A DNA stretch of 64,000 nt from Glandiceps talaboti (Eukaryota > Hemichordata > Enteropneusta > Spengelidae), in NCBI RefSeq assembly GCF_964340395.1, contig NC_135554.1, positions 22,911,592 to 22,975,591 of the forward strand. Reading direction: 5' to 3'. The notes beneath the pieces were generated by a model. The model was not told where the DNA came from and searched no databases. It saw nothing but the letters and a program-made list of their open reading frames with translations. The translations under genes and the position numbers were made by a program. This document shows, piece after piece, positions 36,081 to 50,414 of this stretch (position 1 is the stretch's first letter; each line of letters begins with the position of its first letter).

Positions 36081-37527
36081 TACCTTAAATTTGAATCCAT
36101 CTCATTGTTTAAGCCTGCTGAGGTGCAAAACTAGTCGGAGTCATTTTTGTATTCATTTACAGCAGATTTTATATCTCCATATCCTTACTGAAAGAAAAGT
36201 AATTTTGCAACTGCGCCACAAGTATTCTAACAAGTGACTATTCTTACATAACCTAAAATTACTCTTTTTAGTCATTAAAGTTAAGTCACCATATGGATGA
36301 CGATCAGGTACTTAGTTTGGACTTTTACAAAACAGTTTATCATGGCTTCCTGTTTTTCAAGTCAGTGCAAAAAGCTCAAAAGTGTGTAAAAAATTTGTTA
36401 TTGTACATACAATAACAAAGATTTTACATATTTAACAATCTTCTGAAATTTATTGAGTCACAACCAAGTATTTGGGATGTGTTGTGTCATGTTGATTTTT
36501 CAAAGTGGGAAACCTTGGTAAAATTGGTTTATAAATAAATTAAAAATCCAAAATAAACACCCAATCCTCATCCCCATGGTCACTTGAAAACAAAAGAAAT
36601 AAATTTCCACCCCTCTCTGTGTACATATTTACAGATTTTGTCATGGTATTTCTCTCTTTACATCATACGATTTAAAAATAATTTTATAAAATTTACTTTG
36701 TGAGGAACAAAAATCTCTACAGAACATCATCTGGTAGGTAAATGAGTAAAAATTAAAAAATGTATGCAAATATCCATAGCAACCATGACCATGCTCATAG
36801 CAACAGCCAAACAATTGGGTACAGAAAACAAACTGTCTTGTGGATAATTTTACAGAATTCATGAAGTTTTTCATAGTATTGCATAAAGCGTGATTTATGA
36901 GATGTTTTCATTATGAGGGGAGCTTTCGGTGTACCACATTTGTGCTCTATTTAATTAGTATAAAGTGGCTTGGGGTCCTAAAATTTTAAGATATATTCTG
37001 ACTCATTTAAAGTCTTTCATTATTTATACAGAGTTTCTAAGTTTTATTTTTATCTAATGAGTGCTATGAGTAATAGGAAGGTAATTCATTACCATTTAGT
37101 TTCTAAATATGTTGTTTTTATAGAATCTGATGAAAATCTAATGTAGAGGTTGTCCAGTTGTTCACTAATATTTTTGATTTTGGCTTGATTTGCCCTTTGC
37201 ATTCATGTTCATTTTCTGGATTTGGTAGTCACCATTCCCACTTCTGACTTTCTCATTATCAGTAATTTTCAAATGAAACTGTTTAACCAATGAGAATGTG
37301 TCTTACTGCTGTTCATTAGGTTTTGATTGGCTACATGTACACACCAGATTTGAAGGTAACGGATAATGAGAATCAGTCAGATGTAGGCTGACAACCAAGA
37401 TGAAATATAATGATATAAAATAAACAACAATACAAGCAAAACAAAGGTAATATATCAAATCAAACAACCAGCTGACGACTACATTACATTTTCGTACCAA
37501 TTTTCATCTGCTAAAGTAATACCATGG

Positions 37528-37711
37528 TCAGTGTTTTTCTTCATTCATAATAGCAAACTGTCCAACAAAATTGGCAACACCTAGGAGAATTATAAAGGAG
37601 TGTACAAGGGCTGACAGCCACGATAATCTCTTTGTTTGTCTTAAGTACAGCATATGGACCAGACATGGTAGTGCAAAGACATACGCCAATCCACAAAATG
37701 CCCCAGAAAAT
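37528..37711 (-). CDS. SLC38A9: SLC38A9 exon 14, TM10-TM11 and stop
   Basis: Encodes [40 protein letters not shown] and ends AIMNEEKH-stop, matching human [20 protein letters not shown] and VFIIILGVANLIVQF. Acceptor TTTCTTTCTAG. Confidence 0.95.
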
Positions 37712-40700
37712 CTAGAAAGAAAGCAGACCAATTCAATCGTGCATTAGGTTTGATGCGCTAATTTTAAGTGGGATTTTTTGGGGTGGGGGTGGGGGATTTA
37801 TAACATGTTCTTTTGTGATTTATCCCGAAAGAGAACATGTTTCAAGTACAATCCATTCATTTTATCAATGATACAGGTAAGATGTGTGACTTTTGTACTA
37901 ATATGTCATGCAAACATGCACATGAATAATATAAAATCTCTGCACATGTATAGAGAGATAACTTCTTACTTTACATTATTCCATTCTTTAATCATTTCAT
38001 ATCTGTGTGTCACATTTCCAATTGATGTGTCATATCATGTTATTATTTTACAAGTACATGTATGCTACAGTATAGTACATAAAACAGCAATAAGTTGTAA
38101 AATCTTTCTGTGTTATCCTAAGCAAATGGTATTTTATCTTTTTAAGTTTTCATTTGCTATATCTTCCACATACTAATTATTCTTCCATCATACATTGTAT
38201 ACATTTTGCTAAATTAATCATTAATATTACAAATTATAAAGAGCTTTTTACAAAGGTTGCAATTATTCAAGAAATGGTAGTTTTTACATCCTTACCTTAT
38301 AATAGTTCCTATCTGTGGTAGGAAAATAGCAAATATAACACAAAGAGCTAGAATACACATGTTGAGTAGAAAGACATGTAGAAACCTGCACAGGAGAAAA
38401 ATAGAAGAATTCTGTGAACAGATCATTCATAAATAAAACATCTACATACAAAACATATACATGTATGCCCTTTGCAGCTAATCTTATTCACCATCAAAAT
38501 AATAAATCTCATATTTTCTAATTGAAAACATGCAACTTTGCTTGTGCATGGTCTGTTTCTTTGCTGCACAGTAGGTATCACATCAGTCCAGCTACATTTA
38601 ATGAGTCGAGTACCTAATTTACACTAATTGGTATAATATACACAGCAAATTCCCAGCAAGCTGCTGCAGTACTAGTAGTCATGCATGTACCAGTGAAATT
38701 CAGCACTGCACACAACAATGCATTTCATAAGTGCATGCAATACAGAATTTTCATCACTATAATAGCACTTATTCCTATGCCCTTTTGGCTGCAGCAGTGT
38801 TGCTGCTGCATCGTGTGCGATGCTGAATTTTTTTCCTTGTGTATCCTATCTAGGATATACAGCTCCAAACAAAGTTTGCATAAATATCCCCTCACAAAAT
38901 TACAACCCTTTATAAGTTAGTTTTTACACAGAGTAAATCACCAACATGTACATGTATCTAATTTACACAATATTGCTATCTTACCCTGGATACACAGCTC
39001 CAAACAATGTGTGCATGAACTGGAGTCGAAATATGTATATGAGCAATGGAAACACTGTAACCATTTGAAGAAATAAACATATTCTTGCAACAAATGCCAA
39101 GATGTCATTACTTGGAAAGTTGTCAAGGAGATTCTGTCAAAAAAATTAAAAAGAGAAACCGACAGTTGTTGGAAAGACCATACAAGAGTAACAGATAGGG
39201 AAAGTTTTATCACAAAAACCCATAATTTACAGTTACACTCGCAGATAAAAGATAATTATCAAAGAACATTGTATACTTGTGCAGAGATGCGGACAAGAAA
39301 TTTCATCACACAAAATACACAAGTTAAAATTAATACTTACAGATTCTATACAGCTTTTTCTTTGGGGAAAAGACATGTAAAAAATCACTCCAACCCATGT
39401 ATACGTCATGGCTACCAAGAAGTAGGCTATGCTCAGGTCACGACCCTGTGTGAGTAAATAACATTTGACGTTAAAATAGAGACCACACTCCCCATCCCCA
39501 CCATAACATGGGATAACAGGCATATGGTGGACATTTTCTGATTGCGTATAGGTTATGAAACTCATACTCATTAGACATAATATTTTGCGCTAAGGTAAAT
39601 TTATTCAGGAGCAATTGAAGTTTTTGTTAGCTTGTTCTGGAAGCTCTGATTAATAACAAATTTGCATTTGTGTAGTAAGTGCAGTAACTTTGGAAGTCAG
39701 AAGGCAACTATTGGCAGAGATCATTGTGTCAAGAGCAGTTCATCAAAATACACAATTATATCCATGCATACACAAGTGCTCTTCTTCCACTTCTTTCAAA
39801 CAAATTATCAGTCCTTCTTCAGTGTTACATTGTGGCTCAGAAAAGCAACATTTATGCTTTAACATTTTCTATCCATGACATATTGTATATTTTTCATGAA
39901 TGAAATCACAAAACAACATTGCATACTGGTAGGAACTTGTATTTCAAATGTTTGATTTTTATTGGTAACAATGAACAAACGAACTATGACCTGAAGAGGT
40001 CACAAGCCTCTCTTTGATCAAATGTCACATTTGTGAATGCAAGGGCAGTATTATAATTAAGATAGCAGGTGAACAAACTATGTAGAAATTACACTGAACA
40101 GAATATTAACACATTTTTATGATTTTACAATAATAGAATCAAATAATCTTATTTCTCTGATATTCTACAATATATGTTCAGAAATGAATATTCAGAGGAC
40201 ATATTTTTATTACTTATGTCATATGGACAGTGTGCCCTCACAACTAAATTGACATGCTACACTGATACACAGCACTTTCTTGTGGCACACCAAATTTGGT
40301 GTACACCTATCCTTTACTATATACACGTATGTGATGACTTGAAAGGAAGGATTTTATTTGAACATTTTGACCCACATATATTTTTTATCTCTTATTGGAG
40401 GACACACTGTGTAAGGGTTATTGTGGAATAAATATTATGTACTAAAGATGAGTTAAATACTATAAATAATGAATCTCGTTTGTCAATGTTTTGTTTTATC
40501 TGGTTTGTTTATGAAGGTGATTTAAAATAAATTTCATGGAAACGTTACGACATTATGAACAAATTTAACACTTAACAATAGCAAGCAGACATGAGAAAAG
40601 CACTTTGGTTGTGCAGTGTTATGGTATAAAGCTATGAAAAAACATTTAGCATTTGAAGGCAGGTTGATTTCAATAGGCGAACAATTTTATTTTGGCAAGT

Positions 40701-43700
40701 GGTGATTTAGGCTGTAAGATACACTGTGTCGCTTCACCCTCAACGGTCTTAATCTCTCCTGACATGGGTTGGCCGATGCTTGAGGGTACACCTTGACACT
40801 ATGTATCTTACAGACTAGTGGCATTATCAACCTGTCAAAACACAATGATGACAACTTACATTGTTTTCAGGGTTCCGTTGGTTTCTTACAATAGACAAAA
40901 CACAATTATGAATGAAGAGTGCCAGGGCAAGTGTTCCCGTCAAAGCCGGAAAACACACTGAGGCTTCTATGAGGAGCAAACAAAAGGACAGTGAAGGAAT
41001 TTATGAGTGCACAGACATATTGATATGAACTGGTGATGAGAGAAAACAACCAAATGAATGATTTTCATTTCATAGTACAACAACTATCATAGTTTTTGAT
41101 ATTATTTTTTTTTGTTATACACTGTATATCATTTTTAAATTTTCATGATTACACTTTAGGTGACCAACAACTTTAACTTCCTAATATTTTTTTTTCAAAT
41201 GTCACTATTTTTGCAAATGAATGCAAATGTGAAAATTTACTGTTGAAGATTGTGTTGGGACCTTTGTGGAGTGTAAGGGTCTATTTATCTTTGTTCCACT
41301 TTTTCTATATAAAAACCCTACTATGTGTGTTTTTTATCATTCTAATTGGATATCGCTCACATCACCAGAACATGCAATTATTAACAAGTAAAGTTTTTCA
41401 TGTCTTCTTACATTATTTTCCGGATTTTTCTGTCCACGAAGAATTGAAACGATACCATTGTGAATGAAATATGCCAGAGCCAACATTCCTAACAGAGCTG
41501 GGAAAGATGTACTAGCCACTACAATTCCCATCAAAAACACAAGATGAAAAGACAAAAAAATCTGTTGAAACACTTGTCTGGCAGACAGAAATAAATAGCT
41601 GGACTTTCGCAAGGATAATACATCATTAAATTAAGTGTTGGGTTGACAATTTCAGTTATTTTAGTTGACTGTTTGATATATATCAATCATTTAAAAAACT
41701 TAGCATTTCATGTACGGTATTCTCTCAGGAACATATTTGCAAAAATCTACATAATGTCAGCAGTTTTACTGCCATTTTCAATACCTGCAGCCAAATGTTT
41801 AACATCAGGGACATCATTGATTAATTGCATGCAGAAGTAATTTTAGCTTCTTGATTTTGATTTCACATGGGCTAAGAATGTGTAAACTAAAGAAAATATG
41901 TATACTAGTAAATCATTTTTTTCAAAAAATATGCAAAGACAATCACGATATTGAAGTGAAATACTTACTTGGAACATATGAAATATATGAGACATGTTGG
42001 AAATCCATATTTATTCCCCAATTTACACCTTTTATAGTAACAAAGGCTAAAATAAATGTAACACACACTGTTCCTGTAAGAGAAAGTAAAACAACTTGAG
42101 TTGCCTTCTTACTTGCTACTGGTCATTTTGCAAGTGAAAATGATACAGTAACTAAATTAAATTTTATGACAACATTGAATAGTGAAACAAAAACATTTGT
42201 CACATAAGATATCTCGTTATTTTAGTTTTTAATTCAATATATTTTCCTTCAAATTATCAAAAATATGCTGCGTATGGAAATAATCCACTTGAGTTGTGAT
42301 AGACAATGTGGACAAACTAAAGCTTAATTTGACTGACTCTGCTGGACACCAAAATTACTTACCTAGTGCATTAAATTTTGTAAAAAATGTTGGAGACTTG
42401 AAGTTGAGGAGTGGACCTAAAATAATGACTAAAAAGAAAGGTACAGACAATGTCTGCTGCCATACTTTATTGAACACACTTTCCTCTGTACCTGCAAAGA
42501 CAATCAGAAAAGACATTTACCAGTTTGATATACCCTCTAGTATTCATTGAAAGCAAAGGAATAGACCTTTACTAGTTATATAGGTCATCTCGTGTTCTAG
42601 GCAAAGAGGCCTTTAACAGTTAGATATGCCCACCCGCTAGTGTTCATTGAAAGCAAATGAATAGACCTTTACTGGTTAGATATGCCCTCTAGTATTGAAA
42701 AGCAAATGAATAGACCTTTACTAGTGACATAGGCCATCTAGTGTTCAAAGCAAAGAAACAGACCTTTGCAAGTTACATTCGGAACCAAGTGTTGAAAAGG
42801 GAATGGAGAGACCTTTACTAGTTACATAGGCCATCTAGTGGTTAAGCAAAGGAAGAGACCTTCAGTTAGAGTTGCTCTTTCATGTTGAAAATACTGATGC
42901 CTTAAAGTGACATACAAATACTAACATTACACAGACATCGCAACACTGCTTAACTGAAATGCTTGAATAAATCCTAGCAATCAACCTGGGAATTTGATAT
43001 GGAAACTACTCCACAAGCACAGATTATAAATACTAGCTTGTGATCATCCTTACATTGAAATAAGCTGATATTGCATTGATTAATTTGATGTACCAATAAA
43101 AAAAGCGTTTCGAATTAATTTCCAAATTTCTTTTCTGATATCGTTTACATGTGATCCTTTGTCATTTTGATAAATTATGTAAACATAAAATGATACAAAA
43201 TTCAAGTATCTTTCTCTGAAATGATTTGAATAAACTGTAAAGATCACTACTTTGAAGCTAACACAGAGGGCGCCCTATAAACCCCCTAACTTTGTTGTGA
43301 TACCCACCATTTGTTTTGCTAACAGCTGATAAAGCTGTGTTGGCAGTATAACTTGTTAAATTAGCTAGGGACTGATGGAGCGAATGAGTTGAAGCATGAG
43401 TGTGACTAGGACAAATTGTGCCATTGGTAACATTAACAGATCCTGACATATTGACATGGGTGACTTCATCTGAAAAATACAAACATAGAAAACCATTCAA
43501 AAACAGACTTATATAAAAAAAAAAGGCAGACTTTCGTCAACTCCTTGGGGAACATCCATTTTATCGCAGCCTCAGTATGTGCAACCTTTGTACTATCAGG
43601 TTCTCCATTATACAGCTGGAATGACTGGGCCACAGTAGTGATTCAAATCTTGCTCACTGATTTTAGACATTCAGAAGGCAACAGTTGTAGTACATGTACA

Positions 43701-45456
43701 TAGCAAGGCTGAAACCAGCAACTTGCAGATTCCAAACCAGTCACTCTTAACCATATTACCACATATATACTGTACATACTGGGTAATAACTTAACAAGGT
43801 ACTCAACAACTAATACAGTACAAATACTATTGTTGAGGACTGGTCTCCCCTACAGTCATTACCATCATATCTCCCTATATGCTATGTTTTACACACGTAC
43901 ATGTATCTTGAAATTCAATTCTCAACTTACCATGAATAAATTTCACAGAGTGGTACAAGAAATTGGAGAGCAGAACCCAATAGACAATCATAGCTCCAAG
44001 CAATGCTGACAATGAGAAAAATACGCTGCAGTATTCTCCCCATTTACCAAGATAATGTTTGCAGACGTCAGAAAACTCTAGGACCTCACCTCGGTGTTCT
44101 GTCAAACAAAGTCAGAAGAGTACTAGTAAAAAACTTGACAGCATAGTTGTTATATTGTGGACTTCAAATAATCGAAATAATTAATGACACAGTCTGAGTT
44201 TATGAGCTCTTAAAATCCAGTCTAAAAACACTTCTACCCCAATTAGACTATTGGTATTCTCAGACCAGTACACCAATGTACACCTTTGATGATATTTAAA
44301 ATCGTCTGTCTAAGTTAGTGTAGTTGATAGCATAAAAAGGGTTTCCTCATTAGTTTAGTACATGTATTTCAAATGTTGGTATTGAATTGTTTCCATCATT
44401 ATACCTTAATACTGGGTTTGAGTTCAGTCAATAGGGAAGTTGCAAACCTGCCATGTTGAATGCTGCATCGTGGGAAATGTGATAATAAATACTATCAAAT
44501 AGTATTGTAAACAATAATGTTACACTGTTTTTAACCACAAATGATCGATTCATAGTCACCCTGACTATTGTGGGAAGTTTATTTTATCCGTAACTCCTCA
44601 GTGATTAGGTATTATGATAACCACAGATAATCCCATAGTCCTTTGCATCTGAGCATGCTCAGTTTGCATTGCAAGTTCCCTATTGAAAGTGATGGCTAAG
44701 TATGCTTCAGTTAGAACACGGCAGGTATCATATAATTTACAGTAAAAATAAACCTCCAAAAATGTATAAACTCAGCTTGTGCCCTCCAATTATGGTCAGA
44801 ACCTAGAATACAAGTTAACACCTTTAAAGGGGTCAGATGTAAATAGTACAGCTATTTTCTAACTCCTGTTATCTGATTTAGGGTTTTCCTTTTTAATATA
44901 TTTATTATTTGTGATATAAAAAATATTTTTGTGGATAAAAAATATCATTCAATTCAAATCAACAGTCCAACTAAGTTGTAGGATAGTGACAAAAAAAATA
45001 AACAGAGAGGATATATATTAGGTCAATCATTTCAATCATTGATACTGTAATTAATATATGTATAATCTGTTCACCAAAATTATCATTTGACCTCACTATC
45101 CTATAATGTAAGTACATTCAACCTATATCTTTTCTACCTAAGTATGGAAATAACAAATTACTTCACTTGTATGATAGTTTTGAAATATTGGTACTCACCA
45201 ACATTATCAATTGACTTTACTACCCTATAACATGTGTACAATGTAAGTCCAGCCATTGATATCAGGATGATAATTCCTAAGACAAAGCCAGCTTGACCGA
45301 TAGCCCATGGCATACTTAGTAATGATGTACCCATCATTGTATTCCACACTGAAAATCTACAAGAGAACATAGGATAAAGTCAATGCAAGCAAAAACAGAA
45401 ACACTGAACACATGAATATCATTTAAACAAGCTGACATACACATGCACCATCCGCA

Positions 45457-45525
<69 letters not shown>

Positions 45526-48500
45526 TAGATATACACACATTTACAATGCTAATGTGTACAGTATTCACAAACTTGATAAATTACAACCAAAAGACACGGC
45601 TATCTGACTTGACATGCTGGTCTGACAGTTCTGATGAATGAAAATTTTCAAACCAGATAGCCAAGTCTGTCGGCTAGCTAAAGTACGATGTGATGCTGGT
45701 TAATTTCAACATCGCATCATCAATATATCTGAAACTGAAATGTCTCATGTGTAATATTTATTACACTGCATTTCAATATTATATATCCCTGCTGCACTAG
45801 GTAGCTGGAGATCTATAGTTTTACAATACCCATCTTTCAACAACCAATCATTCACACTTGATATATCACTGTCCATTCACTTCTATTATATTGTGTTTAT
45901 TTTCCTTTCTTGTATATGTATAATGTGTAAAGGCTTCATTTTTGTGTGGCAAATAATCAATTTTGATATTACCACATTCTAATAAACAAGAATGAAAGTC
46001 TATGGCCATTACTCTGTTTTCAATTACATTCTGATATGGAAATAGTAAAAACTCCAATAAAACAAGTCATTGAGAATGACATACTCCCTGCTATGATTGG
46101 GTTTTAAGGAACATGAAAACTGTGCCAACAAAATGGCTGCCAGGCAGCCATATCGGATTGTATCACGACGAAAATGAATATGCACATGTATGTCATAGAA
46201 CACTGTGCTAATACCAACTTTGAATGAGATCTGTTCAAGCATGTCTGAGTTATGGCTTTGGACAGGGAAAATTTGCAAACAAAATGGCTGCTAGGCAGCC
46301 ATATTGAATCGTATCATGAAACTAATTGACGTACATATGTATGCCATAGTATGTTGCCCCTGTACCAAGTTTAAAAAAAATTGGTCCAGGCATCTCCAAG
46401 AAACGGCTCCGGACGGATGGAACCCAATTCATAACCCCGTCCTGGACTTCGTCCAGCGGGGACTAATAAAACACCTCTTTGTACTTACATGGTTATAATA
46501 CTGGACTGTTTGCCTTGTTCAGTCTGACGTATTGGGAGAAGTAAAAAGAACGTTGGTGGTATGATGTGATCAGGTATCCGCTGTGAAAAAATAAAAAGTA
46601 GAATAATAATTACTGAAAATATCATGATAATTAACATTAATAAAAGTGTCACGTTTATTTTCTTTGAATTATTGATTATCTCTTACATTCTTAGTTTTAC
46701 ACTGTATTATCAATATATAATTTAGTACCTTAACACATATACTTTTGAATTGCATTGATTGAGCTACTTTCTAATCACTGAAAAAAAAGCAAATTATAAT
46801 ATTCATGTAATTTTCTGAAAATCTACACAACCTAAAAATGTCACAACAAAATGTATAAAATATACTTTCTTCCTTGAGATTTGAACTTTAATATGCATAT
46901 ATAACTCAACACACACACGTATATATGTATGTACGTATGTATGTACGTATGTATGTACATATGTATGTATGTACATACGTACGTACGTACATATATACAT
47001 ACATACATACATCCATCCATCCACACTCGTACGCAAGCATGCATGCATGCAGACATACATGTACATTACATAGTTACATAATACTTACACATACATGTAC
47101 CTACACACACACATACATACATACATACATACATACATACATACATGTACCTACACATACACATACATACATACACACATACATACATACATACATACAA
47201 TTTGACTTTTTGGAATTTGGCGCTATATAAATTTTCATGATGATGATGATGATGATACATACATACATACATACATACACACATACATACATACATACAT
47301 ACATACATACATACATACATACATACATACATACATACATACATACATACATACATACATGCAACCATGTACAAATGTGAAGAAAAAATTACAAAAACAC
47401 AGAACCACATGCACAAGTGTTTCCTTTCACATACACAACTACCTATACATCCACATATACACTCCTCCTGTTTTTGTTACCAACTAAAGGTCATTTGTTC
47501 ACATTCATTACTACACTCAGTAAATCCTATATTGAGTACTATCCATACCAATGTATCATCCTGAGGAGGACTCAATTTACTGTAGTATCTATGGCGATTG
47601 TAAGTAACAGAGGCTTGCTGATCTTGTCCTACTCCACTTAATGATGATGTACTGGGTGAGTAATGAAATGGCTTCCTGTGGAGACAAACACACACAAAGC
47701 AATAGTCATTCATTCATTCCACCAAAATTACTCAAAACAGGTTACAATAATCAAAGTCTGTTTAAATCAAATTGTTTTGGGGTTTAGATTCTCCTCAGCA
47801 TACACATGTACATTATTGCAATGTTCCTGCTAGTGTAGATAAAAAATAATGCCAAGGATTCACCACATATCAATTGCAAAATGGCTGCATGTTACCAGAT
47901 GTAGGAAAGGGAAATTATTACATGTGCCAGTGATTTGTTGCACTGCACTGCAATGTGCTGCACTGCACTGCACTGCACTGTACTGTATTATTGGAAGTGA
48001 TCAGGTGAGGCTCACAATTGCATTCCATAGCACTTTGTATAGACTGAAAGGTTTGTCACTTTGGATTTCAAATAATGGGAGTGATTAAGCAGAGTGCTCA
48101 TAACAATGAAATCATATAGTCTATTTTTTTGTAATATTACCTTCTTGTAGATGTAGTTACTGACTTGATGATGCTCTCTACTATTAAAGATGAAAGCTAG
48201 TGTAGTCATTAAAGAGAAAAGCTGGCCTGGCTAGGACTCAAACCCAGGTCAATAGACAGATACACTACTAACTGTGCTACCCAGACTGACATCCATCAAC
48301 CTTATCACTGCTCTACCTTTTCTCATTTGGGAAACTGACCCAAACTAAAACAGGATACCCAGTTAACCTCATTGCCAAATGTAGTCGAGAAGGAGAAAAG
48401 CTGATCAGGGCCAGGACTCACTAGACAGACGCATTCCAATCCGTGCTATCCAGGTGAATGTCCCAGACCCTTCCATATCAAAGAGATTTATTGAAATCTT

Positions 48501-50379
48501 TTGAGTTGAGTATTTGTTGAGACCATCCAGTTTTCAGTCTTTTTAGTATTATCACCTTTGCAAACCTAAATTCTTCAAGTTGATCTATTAAAAATTAACG
48601 TTGACTTACCTAGTTTTTCTTTCATCTGTACTGGAAGCCTTAGACAGCTGACCATTGGGGTCAGAGAAACTTCCATGACTGGGTGAACGGCCTAAGTGAC
48701 TATCAGCAGACGATAGTCTTGGTAAGGAACTTTTACTAGGACTGCGGAGTCTGTTCTCAGGATACTGCCCTCGAGGGGTGCTAGAATACCTACAGTATGA
48801 AGAAAATGAAAATGCAGCATGAGGCTTATGAGAAAATATTACCTCCTATATTGTGTCTTTGTCTGAGAACAGGAGATCGATACTGTCCTTGAGGGGTGCT
48901 GGAATACCTACAGTAGGCAGAAAAATGAAAAATGCAACATAAGGCTTATGAGAAAATATTACCACTGCATTGTGTCTTTGCTATGGCAACTAATCATTTC
49001 CAAAGCAAAGATCTCTTTGTTAGACTTCAAGGAAATTCCTCCATTTTTAGAGGTCACCGCTCTCCTTAATATGGTCCAGTCTGAATTAGAATAAAAATGC
49101 AGATGCAAAAAGCAGCTGTACAGCAGAACTATAGAATATTTGGGCTACAACAGAATAACTTCCATGTAATCCTTATGGCTCTAATGATAACACGACACTA
49201 ATGTGAGAAAATGGGATTGAAATCATGGCCTTTCCAAAAGTGGTTAAAAATAACTTTACTTGGAAAATATACAAAGTTTTAAATAAATGTTCTGTCTACT
49301 GACAAAACAAAACAATCTAACTAACCCTAACCAGGCCATAACCCTGTGTTTTTATTTTGGTTTGTTTCATTTTCACTTATAAAGTCTTTGTGTTTTTCCT
49401 AAGATTGCAAAGGTGAGGAACCTCAAAGGAAGTCTTTACTCAGCAAATTTTCTTGGGCATGTTAGTGTATGGACAAGAGCAGACCATTGTTGTTCTGATG
49501 ACCTTGGTATAACCATGGAAGTATACATGTATAGTGCGTTCTACTGCCATGGTATTACAATAGTAGACTGATAATAGTTACATAACATCAATCATTGAAG
49601 TCTCACAAAGTATGGTGGACTGACAAAGACAACAAAAACAATGCATTAAACCACAGACAAGCAAAGCAAGAACGATAGTCCCATCACCATTGGAAATCAT
49701 CAACCGATAGCAGTTTGAGTAAAAAAATCACAAATATGTTACAACGGTTATTGTTGCTTTCTGTTGTGTAAACTTAATACTGTTTGATGTTCACTGCTAC
49801 ATTAGTATTTGGCCATTTGTTTCATGAGATAGTTAATACACATTTATAGACAAGTTTTGTCTTTCTTAAGTGATAATTTGCATAATTATTATAGATTGGA
49901 TATGTCTTTACAAGATAATTTGCATAATTACTGGTTAGTTTTGTTTTTCTTTAATATTGTAACCATGTGCTGTCTTTGACAGTCTCTTGTTCCATGGTAT
50001 ATTGCCTATGATCAGTAAGGTTGACCAATACTTTTACTATACAATGCACATGTATTTACTTCCTGTAATTATATTAGCAAAAGACACTGGCTTTACTATT
50101 GTAATTGTCAGTTCATGTTGAACTTGAAGCTTGTCAATTGGTACAATGGATACTAATTAAGGACCTTTGTGAATACATAATAATGGTGGAATGCTCTGTT
50201 TTTCAACTAGAATTTGCAACTAGAATATTTGTTGGTCTAGTATCTATGAATAACTTTTAAAAAAAACTATTTGACACTATTGTAAAATAAACACAATGCA
50301 CACACATACATACATACATACATACATACATACATACATACATACATACATACATACATACATACATACATACATACAT

Positions 50380-50414
<35 letters not shown>

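Larger units (their letters stand above)
33560..37527 (-). other. SLC38A9: Possible long 3' UTR of SLC38A9
   Basis: About 4 kb below the SLC38A9 stop without coding exons or microsatellites. On the minus strand a cluster of overlapping AATAAA signals lies at about 33570-33580 (read as attatttatttac on the opposite strand). It contains two repeat copies (34905-35185, 35765-36080) and a direct repeat TTATCAAGCCAGCT at 34651-34684. The end point is inferred; a nearer polyadenylation site is possible. Confidence 0.35.

Noticed and set aside
48234-48280. Possible functional tRNA gene (A and B box present)
   Set aside because: No cloverleaf, and a related damaged copy lies next to it; better read as a tRNA-derived SINE.
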